Source: an uncultured Mollicutes bacterium (GTDB lineage: Bacteria > Bacillota_I > Bacilli_A > MAG-NZ). Taken from it: 8,726 nt of DNA. The translations under genes and the position numbers were made by a program. Shown here one piece after another: positions 1 to 8,180 of this stretch. Under the pieces are notes generated by a model that was not told where the DNA came from, did not search any database, and saw nothing but the letters and a program-made list of their open reading frames with translations. The stretch covers positions 1 through 8,726 of the forward strand of contig CAJYBF010000031.1 in NCBI GenBank assembly GCA_913064935.1, in the 5' to 3' direction. Position 1 is the stretch's first letter. Each line of letters starts with the position of its first letter.

Positions 1-1
1 A

Positions 2-1305
<1,304 letters not shown>

Positions 1306-1306
<1 letters not shown>

Positions 1307-2169
1307 TGTTAGTAAACACTAAAGAAATGCTAGAAAAAGCAAGAAAAGAAGGATATGCAGTTGGACACTTCAACATAAACAACTTAGAGTGGACAAAAGC
1401 GATACTTGAATCTGCGCAAGAAAATAACTCGCCAGTTATATTGGGTGTATCAGAAGGTGCAGCGAAATATATGGGTGGGTACAAAACTATCGTAGGAATG
1501 ATTAATGGTATGTTAGAAGGATTGAATATATCAGTTCCAGTAGCTGTTCATTTAGATCATGGATCATTCGATGGTGCACAAAAAGCAATGGAAGCGGGAT
1601 TCAAAAGTGTTATGTTTGATGGATCACATTATTCAATTGAAGAGAATATTGCTAAAACTGTTGAAATCATAAACCTTGCGAACAAACAAAATATTACTGT
1701 AGAAGCAGAAGTTGGTTCTATTGGTGGAGAAGAAGATGGTGTTTCAGGAACTGGAGAAGTTGCTAGTCCTGATGAATGTAAACAAATTGCTAATTTAGGT
1801 GTAACGATGCTTGCGGCTGGTATTGGTAATATTCATGGTAGGTATCCAGATAATTGGGCAGGGCTTGATTTTGATGTCTTAAAAGACATTCAAGCTATTA
1901 CTTCGGGTATGCCTTTAGTGTTGCACGGCGGAACAGGAATTCCAGCAGATATGGTTAAAAAATCTATTTCGTTAGGTGTTTCTAAAATAAACGTAAATAC
2001 AGAATGCCAATTAGTATTTGCTGCTGCAACTAGAAAATATATTGAAGCTGGAAAAGATTTGGAAGGAAAAGGATTTGATCCAAGAAAATTACTTGGACCA
2101 GGATTCAAAGCTATAAAAGCAATGGTAAAAGAAAAAATGGAGTTGTTTGGTTCGATAAACAAAGCATAG
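1306..2169 (+). CDS. fba: Class II fructose-bisphosphate aldolase
   Basis: This zinc-dependent aldolase interconverts fructose 1,6-bisphosphate with dihydroxyacetone phosphate and glyceraldehyde 3-phosphate in glycolysis and gluconeogenesis. It has 287 residues, the usual length for the short Bacillus-type class II enzymes. Family motifs are all in place: the catalytic Asp and first zinc His in VHLDHG (D84, H85), the Glu in VEAEVG (E135), zinc ligands His in GNIHGRY (H177) and LVLHGGTG (H207), and the phosphate/substrate Asn in KINVNTE (N229). The C-terminal DPRKLLGPG element is also typical. Translation starts at the ATG that overlaps the pyrG stop (TAATG), with an AAGAAGG ribosome site inside the end of pyrG. 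A strong terminator follows at once. A related GatY/KbaY tagatose-bisphosphate aldolase is a less likely alternative, because the residues around the active site follow the FbaA pattern and the pyrG-fba linkage is conserved. Confidence 0.95.
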
Positions 2170-2177
2170 AAATATAT

Positions 2178-2204
2178 AACCCAACCCATTGGTTGGGTTT
2201 TTTT
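2178..2204 (+). terminator. Intrinsic terminator after fba
   Basis: A perfect 9-base-pair stem (AACCCAACC at 2178-2186 with GGTTGGGTT at 2191-2199) and a four-base loop CATT run straight into seven T residues (2198-2204). It starts nine bases after the fba stop and closes the pyrG-fba transcript. Confidence 0.95.
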
Positions 2205-2218
2205 ATGAAATTATACAC

Positions 2219-2304
2219 ACTAAGCAAGTAATCATGGCGATAGATTAAATATATAGCGACCGATAAGGCAATCCGATCTTAATTTACTTACTATTTAGTT
2301 TTTT
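2219..2304 (+). promoter_or_regulatory. Possible structured leader upstream of ZIP gene
   Basis: ACTAA (2219-2223) plus AAGTAA (2226-2231) can pair with TTACTT (2284-2289) plus TTAGT (2295-2299). This gives a long closing helix with an internal loop around a core of about 52 bases, and six T residues (2299-2304) follow immediately. The core contains GGCGATAG, GCGACCGATAAGGC and AATCCGATC and is richer in G and C than its flanks. The layout (closing stem, core, U-run, then about 55 bases to the start codon) is what a cis-acting RNA or attenuator would look like, but the helix is AT-rich and I do not recognise a riboswitch class. It could also be chance pairing or a decayed gene remnant. The whole 2205-2360 stretch holds no credible open reading frame. 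Confidence 0.22.
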
Positions 2305-2336
2305 AAATCAGCATTCTCACAAATAAATATCCCTCA

Positions 2337-2355
2337 CATATCATAAATTGAGGTG
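2337..2355 (+). promoter_or_regulatory. CATATC box plus ribosome site of ZIP gene
   Basis: The 19 bases CATATCATAAATTGAGGTG match the leader of yabP at 17 of 19 positions, at the same distance from the start codon. The right part (GAGGTG, 2350-2355) is the ribosome binding site and fixes the ATG at 2361. The left part fits CATAnnnTA, the -10 pattern of late sporulation sigma factors (SigK; SigE is similar), and an AC dinucleotide lies 16 bases upstream at 2319-2320. A role as a promoter is inference; the ribosome site is secure. Confidence 0.35.
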
Positions 2356-2360
2356 TATAA

Positions 2361-3146
2361 ATGATTGAGTGGTTTATTGAACTAAATAGCATAACTCAAG
2401 CACTATTAGCTACTACATTCACATGGTTCGTAACCGCTGTCGGTGCTGCTACAGTTTTCTTCTTCAAGAAAATGAATGAGTATGTACTGAATGCGATGCT
2501 TGGATTTGGAGCGGGTGTGATGATTGCAGCCTCTTTTTGGTCGCTTTTAGCTCCTAGTATAGACATGAGTAAGGAATTAGGAATAACAGAATGGATTCCC
2601 CCGTTGGTTGGTTTTGTCTTAGGATGTTCTCTACTTATGGGTATTGATATATGGCTAACAAAAAAAATGAATAAATCAGATAAGGCTCAAAGGTCAACTA
2701 TGTTAACATTAGCAATCACTTTGCATAACATTCCCGAAGGATTGGCGATTGGAGTTGCATTTGGAGCTATTTCGCTAGGAATCCAAGGAGCAACATTAGC
2801 AACTGCTGTAGCACTAGCGATAGGTATTGGGTTACAAAACTTTCCAGAAGGTGCAGCAGTCTCTGTTCCACTTAGACGAGAAGGAATGTCAAGGAGAAAA
2901 AGTTTTTTTATTGGCCAGGCGAGTGCTCTAGTTGAACCAATAGCTGGAGTGATAGGAGCGCTACTAGCTTATAGTATGAGAAGTATTCTTCCTTATGCAT
3001 TAAGTTTTGCAGCTGGCGCGATGGTATATGTCGTTATAGAGGAGCTAGTACCTGAGTCTCAGAAAAATAATTATGCAAAACTAGCAACAATAGGATTCAT
3101 GATTGGATTTGCTGTTATGATGACCCTAGATGTTGCATTAGGATAA
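2361..3146 (+). CDS. ZIP-family divalent metal transporter
   Basis: This is an integral membrane protein of 261 residues with about eight predicted membrane spans, belonging to the ZIP (zinc/iron-regulated transporter-like) family, GufA/ZupT-like branch. The two signature helices are present: HNIPEGLAIG (H122, N123, E126) and QNFPEGAAVSVP (N160, E163), whose His, Asn and Glu side chains form the two-metal site in family structures. Further acidic residues lie at E192 in the following helix and at E227-E228. ZIP proteins move Zn(II), and often Fe(II), Mn(II) or Co(II), usually into the cytoplasm; the metal cannot be read from the sequence. There is no extended His-rich loop, only a short KKMNKSDKAQRS segment between spans 3 and 4. 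The start has a GAGGTG site five bases upstream. The next gene follows after 63 bases on the same strand. Confidence 0.92.
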   Translation: MIEWFIELNSITQALLATTFTWFVTAVGAATVFFFKKMNEYVLNAMLGFGAGVMIAASFWSLLAPSIDMSKELGITEWIPPLVGFVLGCSLLMGIDIWLTKKMNKSDKAQRSTMLTLAITLHNIPEGLAIGVAFGAISLGIQGATLATAVALAIGIGLQNFPEGAAVSVPLRREGMSRRKSFFIGQASALVEPIAGVIGALLAYSMRSILPYALSFAAGAMVYVVIEELVPESQKNNYAKLATIGFMIGFAVMMTLDVALG

Positions 3147-3155
3147 TGATATAAT
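3147..3155 (+). promoter_or_regulatory. Extended -10 promoter of acidic orphan gene
   Basis: TGATATAAT is a perfect extended -10 element (TGnTATAAT) for the housekeeping sigma factor. It begins on the first base after the ZIP stop codon and lies about 55 bases upstream of the orphan start. There is no good -35, which extended -10 promoters do not need. The orphan could therefore be transcribed alone as well as by read-through from the ZIP gene. Confidence 0.5.
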
Positions 3156-3209
3156 AAATTAGATGAATTGTGGCAATAATAAATGTAGACAAATAATGTA
3201 GAGGTTAAT

Positions 3210-3725
3210 ATGAAAATAGTAAATGATTATCAATACTGGTTATCCGAAAAAGGTACTTTTATAGAAGAGATGGAAAGTGAAGAATCACTTGTTTACGACA
3301 GACTCAAGCCATTCTTCTTAACAATTTCTCATTTGACTATTAATGAGAGCTTCGATGAAGATGAAGCTTATATATTTAGCGTAGGATTTAACTATCTTCA
3401 CGAAAAAGTATTCGAAATAGAATCATATTGCACAAATCAGTTTTCTTCGTTTACAGAGTTAGAGGATAATTCTATTGTTTACAACTTGCTGTGCGATTTA
3501 GAGGATTTTAAAACTGACTTTAGTGATATGAACAATGATGATAGAGAAAACGTTCAAGACTATGTCGATCAAGTTGAGAGATTATTACTATCAAGAGAAT
3601 GTATAAGTGATGTATTATATCAGGAAGTTATAACTTTAATGAATGATATTACAGAGGAACATGGTGAATATTTATCCGTAACCGATATCTTTATGCAGAT
3701 AGCAGAAAATTATGATTTAATTTAA
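3210..3725 (+). CDS. Acidic protein of unknown function
   Basis: I do not recognise this 171-residue protein. It has no signal peptide and no membrane span, so it should be cytoplasmic. It is very acidic: I count 40 Asp/Glu against 9 Lys/Arg. Predicted structure looks mainly helical, for example around residues 15-45, 55-75, 85-130 and 135-170, with no low-complexity stretch. Two cysteines (in YCTN and LLCDL) and a third in RECIS do not form a metal motif. The gene has a GAGG ribosome site seven bases before its ATG and ends at a bidirectional terminator. It sits downstream of a ZIP transporter and converges with an MntP-like gene, so a link to metal handling is possible by position only. The length, clean start and stop signals and typical codon use argue that it is a real gene. 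Confidence 0.8.
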   Translation: MKIVNDYQYWLSEKGTFIEEMESEESLVYDRLKPFFLTISHLTINESFDEDEAYIFSVGFNYLHEKVFEIESYCTNQFSSFTELEDNSIVYNLLCDLEDFKTDFSDMNNDDRENVQDYVDQVERLLLSRECISDVLYQEVITLMNDITEEHGEYLSVTDIFMQIAENYDLI

Positions 3726-3748
3726 AAACCCTCAAATTTTGAGGGTTT
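3726..3748. terminator. Bidirectional terminator, orphan / MntP-like gene
   Basis: AAACCCTCA (3726-3734) pairs perfectly with TGAGGGTTT (3740-3748) around the loop AATTT. T-rich bases follow on the plus strand (TTTGTTTT) and a T-run follows on the minus strand (TTTTTAAA). It lies between two convergent genes, three bases from each stop codon, and serves both. Confidence 0.92.
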
Positions 3749-3751
3749 GTT

Positions 3752-4294
3752 TTATACTATTTGAAAAAGCGATAGTATAGCTAATAATATAAAGAATCCA
3801 CCGGACACGTATTGTAAGTTGAATCTTTCCATTTTTTTGAAACCAGGAAGATGATTCAAACTTAGATAACTTAAGATAAATGATATAATTCCAAATACTA
3901 AACCGGCATAAATTAAATTGTGTTCAATTGAACTAATACCAAAAGATAAGCCTAATACTATTGAGTCTATACTCACACCTAGAGCAAGTAATAAACTATT
4001 TCTAATTGACCTAGAAAGGCAAACTTCAGAATCATTTTTACTTCTAATCATTTGGACACCTAGGTATATAAATATAGCAGCCGAAATGAAACGAGCGTAT
4101 AGTTCAACGTACTCTTTCAGCAATACACCCAATAGCCCAAATGCAATTGGAAATACAATGTGCATCAAACCAATAAGGATAGGTAGGATGTATCTTGTTG
4201 CATCATTTTTTTTTAAATTAATCCCATAAACAGCACATATCAAAGTGGCGTCTATGCTTAATATTAAACCAACGGAAATATAGAAATATAACAT
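3752..4294 (-). CDS. MntP/YtaF-like six-span membrane protein
   Basis: This hydrophobic protein of 180 residues has about six membrane spans in two similar halves. Each half starts with an SID motif in a helix: LILSIDATL (D15) and LGVSIDSIVLG (D110). This matches the MntP (YebN) manganese-exporter superfamily, which also contains the sporulation-associated YtaF of Bacillus; in MntP the intramembrane Asp residues are needed for Mn(II) export. The terminal YVSGGFFILLAI segment also resembles the family. The start is two bases after the lysS stop codon with no recognisable Shine-Dalgarno sequence, so translation probably depends on coupling to lysS. It is the last gene of the lysS transcript. 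Whether it exports Mn(II) or another ion, or serves in sporulation like YtaF, cannot be decided from the sequence. No gene symbol is assigned for that reason. Confidence 0.75.
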   Translation of the reverse strand: MLYFYISVGLILSIDATLICAVYGINLKKNDATRYILPILIGLMHIVFPIAFGLLGVLLKEYVELYARFISAAIFIYLGVQMIRSKNDSEVCLSRSIRNSLLLALGVSIDSIVLGLSFGISSIEHNLIYAGLVFGIISFILSYLSLNHLPGFKKMERFNLQYVSGGFFILLAILSLFQIV

Positions 4295-4296
4295 AA

Positions 4297-5796
<1,500 letters not shown>

Positions 5797-5814
5797 TCAT
5801 TAAAATCAATAATT

Positions 5815-5823
5815 ATTATAACA
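5815..5823 (-). promoter_or_regulatory. Extended -10 promoter of lysS
   Basis: On the minus strand TGTTATAAT is a perfect extended -10 element (TGnTATAAT), about 30 bases upstream of the lysS ATG. The hexamer 17 bases further upstream, GTGTTA (5838-5843), is a poor -35 and lies inside the arm of the yabQ hairpin. Confidence 0.7.
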
Positions 5824-5833
5824 TATATACATG

Positions 5834-5869
5834 AAAATAACACTTCTATTAGGAATAAAGCGTTATTTT
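5834..5869 (-). terminator. Hairpin terminator at end of yabQ
   Basis: On the minus strand AAAATAACGCTT (5869-5858) pairs with AAGTGTTATTTT (5845-5834) over 12 positions including one G-U pair. The loop can pair further (TATT with AATA). The downstream arm ends in TTTT. The yabQ stop codon (5865-5863) lies inside the upstream arm and the weak lysS -35 inside the downstream arm, so termination and the next promoter share the same bases. The stem is AT-rich, so efficiency is uncertain. Confidence 0.6.
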
Positions 5870-6282
5870 GAGTCCTTTGTTTTATTAAGTTTTATTTTTT
5901 TGAAAAGCGTACCCAATCGGTCGATATTGTCGATACCCAACATAAAGTCTCTTTGTTTTTTTGTCGTTGTAAACAATTTTTTTGTGTTATTAGAAATAAA
6001 TATCAATCTTCCGAAAAGGAAACCGTGAAGGAAATAGTAGTATATTACAAATCCAACGAAGAACATGATAAATAAGTAAATGGGGATTATACCATAGCTG
6101 ATGTTGTAAAAGAACAAACTAGCAATTGCACTTTGAGTAACCCAAAAAAGTATGTCAGTGATTACCTTAAACCAGTAGTTTTGTTTTCTAAAAAATCTTA
6201 ACATATCGTAGGTTATCCCTAAGTAAGCTCCAAATATTACTGAATTTATTAATAACGAGTATTGTGTTTCTAGAGAAATCAT
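5863..6282 (-). CDS. yabQ: Spore cortex membrane protein YabQ
   Basis: YabQ is a membrane protein needed for spore cortex formation in Bacillus, where it is made in the mother cell under SigE and localises to the forespore membrane. This copy has 139 residues. The family hallmarks are visible: GAYLGITYDMLRFFR at the first span (the G..YD..R motif), the DILFWV helix near residues 43-48, and one or two further hydrophobic spans (around 60-90). A basic, soluble tail ends in LFKKIKLNKTKDSK. The ATG overlaps the yabP stop as ATGA, so the two are translated as a coupled pair. In Bacillus the next gene is divIC; here lysS follows instead. Presence of this gene beside yabP is good evidence for sporulation ancestry. 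Confidence 0.88.
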   Translation of the reverse strand: MISLETQYSLLINSVIFGAYLGITYDMLRFFRKQNYWFKVITDILFWVTQSAIASLFFYNISYGIIPIYLFIMFFVGFVIYYYFLHGFLFGRLIFISNNTKKLFTTTKKQRDFMLGIDNIDRLGTLFKKIKLNKTKDSK

Positions 6283-6545
6283 TTAAAGAGTTTACTGAAC
6301 ATAGATTTAGATGCTGTCACGGTGTGGTCTTTATATTCAATCATCGTGACATAACCTTTGATTTGTAACTCACCTTTTTCTACATCTAAATTTCTCATTT
6401 CTAACTCTTGTCCAACAATGGTCATATAACCTTGCTCTGTTTCAACGATAAATTCTTCCTCATTAAAGCTTTCTATTTTTACTACTCCAGTCAAATCTAA
6501 GGACTTCCTGTCCTTTAAGAATATTTGATGCGAATTTTGATCCAT
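6279..6545 (-). CDS. yabP: Sporulation protein YabP
   Basis: YabP belongs to the YabP/YqfC family of small proteins expressed in the mother cell during sporulation; its exact biochemical role is unknown. This copy has 88 residues. The recognisable pattern is HQIFLKDRKSLDLTGVVKIE, then a SFNEEEFIVET strand, GYMTIVGQELEMRNLDVEKG and the ending SMFSKLFK, which is close to the Bacillus end (FFSKLFK). The N-terminus is shorter than in Bacillus by about a dozen residues. It has a strong GAGGTGAG ribosome site just before the ATG at 6545. The stop is TGA, overlapping the yabQ start, which also shows that TGA is used as a stop here: read as Trp, it would add only three residues before TAG. rqcP is 48 bases upstream on the same strand but separated by a terminator. 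Confidence 0.92.
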   Translation of the reverse strand: MDQNSHQIFLKDRKSLDLTGVVKIESFNEEEFIVETEQGYMTIVGQELEMRNLDVEKGELQIKGYVTMIEYKDHTVTASKSMFSKLFK

Positions 6546-6597
6546 TATCTCACCTCAATATAAGATATGAAATTAATAAAAAAGAAATGCTCTTTAC
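6546..6597 (-). promoter_or_regulatory. Candidate SigE-like promoter of yabP-yabQ
   Basis: In the minus-strand gap between rqcP and yabP, GCATTTC lies 14 bases upstream of CATATCTT. This resembles the mother-cell SigE pattern (-35 about G/T-A/C-ATATT, 14-15 bases, -10 CATACA-T), matching at 5 of 7 and 5 of 8 positions. The -10 is part of the 19-base box CATATCTTATATTGAGGTG, nearly identical to the ZIP leader. The -35 overlaps the downstream arm of the rqcP terminator, and the untranslated leader would be very short (about 15-20 bases). Bacillus yabP is SigE-controlled, which supports the reading, but the match is imperfect. Confidence 0.35.
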
Positions 6598-6607
6598 GCA
6601 TTTCTTT
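6581..6607 (-). terminator. Intrinsic terminator spanning rqcP stop codon
   Basis: On the minus strand AAAGAAATGC (6607-6598) pairs perfectly with GCATTTCTTT (6590-6581) around a seven-base loop, and the downstream arm continues into a run of T residues. The rqcP stop codon (6596-6594) lies in the loop. It separates the housekeeping gene rqcP from the sporulation pair yabP-yabQ. Confidence 0.85.
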
Positions 6608-6851
6608 CCTCGTTAATCAATTCAAACATTGAGTTAGCATCTTCTTTTTTTGTAGAATTAAGTAACTCTTTTACTTTTATTGTTACTTTTTTATTTCCAA
6701 AGTGGATTTTCACCATATCGTCTATTTTGACATTTGAACTAGACTTGGCGATTCTACCATTAATCTCAACTCTACCATTATCAGAGATTTCCTTGGCCAC
6801 TGAACGCCTCTTAATTATTCTTGATACTTTTAAAAACTTATCTATGCGCAT
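6594..6851 (-). CDS. rqcP: S4-domain ribosome quality control protein RqcP
   Basis: RqcP (YabO) is a small S4-type RNA-binding protein. In Bacillus it binds stalled 50S subunits with RqcH and peptidyl-tRNA and helps RqcH add C-terminal alanine tails that mark incomplete proteins for degradation. The protein has 85 residues, the family size. The S4 domain fills most of it: [20 protein letters not shown] at the N-terminus, then [20 protein letters not shown] and [15 protein letters not shown], followed by the short helical tail [15 protein letters not shown], matching the Bacillus arrangement. The start has GAGGTGA four bases upstream and a good extended -10 promoter. Gene order rqcP-yabP-yabQ is as in Bacillus. 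The related HslR/Hsp15 is the main alternative, but neighbours and tail favour RqcP. Confidence 0.93.
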   Translation of the reverse strand: MRIDKFLKVSRIIKRRSVAKEISDNGRVEINGRIAKSSSNVKIDDMVKIHFGNKKVTIKVKELLNSTKKEDANSMFELINEERNA

Positions 6852-6868
6852 ATTGTCACCTCATTTTC

Positions 6869-6877
6869 ATTATAGCA
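6869..6877 (-). promoter_or_regulatory. Extended -10 promoter of rqcP
   Basis: On the minus strand TGCTATAAT (a perfect extended -10) lies 17 bases before the rqcP ATG, preceded by an eight-base T-run. TTGTAT (6900-6895) is a possible -35 but at a long 20-base spacing. The predicted leader is only about 10 bases and holds the GAGGTGA site. Confidence 0.65.
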
Positions 6878-6892
6878 AAAAAAATACTCTTA

Positions 6893-6901
6893 TGATACAA
6901 T
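6893..6901 (+). promoter_or_regulatory. Possible -10 element of MFS transporter gene
   Basis: TGATACAAT fits an extended -10 (TGnTAnAAT) on the plus strand, 19 bases before the ATG at 6921. No good -35 is visible. It overlaps the promoter region of the divergent rqcP gene, so the two would compete for polymerase. The leader would be short, with GGAGG at 6910-6914. Confidence 0.4.
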
Positions 6902-6920
6902 CAACTGTTGGAGGATTTAT

Positions 6921-8150
6921 ATGAATATTTTTAAACAATACAAAGGACTATCATACGAAGTATACTTAATCTCTCTTAGTAGATTAGTAGTATCTGTAGG
7001 TGCATTCATTTGGCCTCTATTTGTAATAATATTAGATACAAAATTAAATATGTCTACAAAAGAGATAACTATTTATGCGCTTGTCAGCATGGTGATATCG
7101 TTACTAAGTTCAATGGGTGGCGGGATACTCTCTGACAAATTTGGAAAGAAAAAGACTATCGTCCTATTCGAATTACTCGGAATGATATCGTTCCTGTTGA
7201 TTATATTCTTTGAAATTGGCATTATTACTGCTGTATTACTAATGGTTGGAATGTTATTCTTTGGGTTAGCTGGACCAGCTCATGAAGCTTTACTTGCTAA
7301 TATTACTAAAACTGAAGAAAGGGAAACCGCTTATAGTTTAAATTACATAGCAATGAACCTTGGATTTATAGTTGGACCCGCTTTAGGAGCATTACTTCTA
7401 GAAAATCATTTTACCCTTTTTATAATAATTGATGTTTTTACAACATTATTAGGATGGATATTATTAGTCATGTTTGTTAAAGAGAAGAAACATATAGTTA
7501 CAGAAAACGCTTATGAAACCGAAACTAAAGACTCAATTATATCAATAATGAGAAATAGACCAGTTATCTTCTTTTATGGGTTATTATCATTCTTTACATC
7601 ATTTACATATGGACAACTAGATTTCACACTCCCTTTATATATTACAAGTCTCTTTAAAGATGGTGATAAGGTATTTGGACTTATGTATAGTTTTAATGGG
7701 CTAGTGGTTGTGCTGTTTACGGCTGCAATTACCTTCTTGTTCAGAAGAAAAACAGCTATGACTAAATTAACGATTGGATATGCCTTGTATATTATTACGT
7801 TATTTGCATTCTCGGTTGTTGATTTTAAGATAGGATTATTTGGTTTGTTGTTTATCTTTCCGATTGGTGAAATAATTATCGCTATTGGTGGAGCACCAAT
7901 AATTTCTAAAATAGTACCACAGAATCTAATGGGAAGAATATCAGGGTTAATGAGTATTTTCTATATTAGTGGTCATATGATTGCAACTTTAATTCCTGGG
8001 TCTTTAATTGACGCTGGTTATAGTTTCAGCTATGTGTGGGTAGTTGTAGGGTTACTGTCTCTTGTGGGATATGGATATTTCTTTATATTTAGGGCTAAAT
8101 ACGGAAAGATTTTAAATGAAGTAGACAGCTTTGATTTAAATAGAAAGTAA
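6921..8150 (+). CDS. Major facilitator superfamily transporter, drug-efflux-like
   Basis: This is an integral membrane protein of 409 residues with 12 predicted spans in two halves, a length typical of proton-driven MFS exporters. The cytoplasmic loop between spans 2 and 3 carries motif A (GGGILSDKFGKKKT, residues 66-79). A segment in span 5, LGFIVGPALGALL, resembles the G/P-rich motif C found in drug/proton antiporters (DHA1 group). A charged central loop (KEKKHIVTENAYETETKD) divides the halves. The substrate cannot be predicted. The start is fixed by GGAGG six bases upstream. The gene is transcribed opposite to ftsH and rqcP, between which it lies, and converges on ftsH with a shared terminator. 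Where Bacillus has divIC-yabR-spoIIE-tilS-hpt between yabQ and ftsH, this organism has only the single MFS gene between ftsH and rqcP, implying rearrangement or insertion. Codon use looks like that of its neighbours. Confidence 0.88.
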   Translation: MNIFKQYKGLSYEVYLISLSRLVVSVGAFIWPLFVIILDTKLNMSTKEITIYALVSMVISLLSSMGGGILSDKFGKKKTIVLFELLGMISFLLIIFFEIGIITAVLLMVGMLFFGLAGPAHEALLANITKTEERETAYSLNYIAMNLGFIVGPALGALLLENHFTLFIIIDVFTTLLGWILLVMFVKEKKHIVTENAYETETKDSIISIMRNRPVIFFYGLLSFFTSFTYGQLDFTLPLYITSLFKDGDKVFGLMYSFNGLVVVLFTAAITFLFRRKTAMTKLTIGYALYIITLFAFSVVDFKIGLFGLLFIFPIGEIIIAIGGAPIISKIVPQNLMGRISGLMSIFYISGHMIATLIPGSLIDAGYSFSYVWVVVGLLSLVGYGYFFIFRAKYGKILNEVDSFDLNRK

Positions 8151-8180
8151 AAAGATGCTTTAAGAAAGCATCTTTATTTT
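8151..8180. terminator. Bidirectional terminator, MFS gene / ftsH
   Basis: AAAGATGCTTT (8151-8161) and AAAGCATCTTT (8165-8175) form a perfect 11-base-pair stem with a three-base loop. T-rich tails follow on both strands. It begins on the first base after the MFS stop codon and ends next to the ftsH stop, serving both convergent genes. Confidence 0.92.

Noticed and set aside
2232..2283. Known riboswitch (fluoride, because of GGCGAT; Mn; NiCo; purine)
   Set aside because: Only the short GGCGAT resembles the fluoride class; the remaining required elements are missing, and the others do not match at all.
2320..2336. Housekeeping promoter with TAAATA as -10 for the ZIP gene
   Set aside because: No -35 or TGn extension at usable spacing; AT-rich sequence gives such matches by chance.
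5831..6924. Plus-strand open frames at 5831-6028 and 6727-6924
   Set aside because: Antisense shadows of yabQ and rqcP; the first starts inside the yabQ hairpin.
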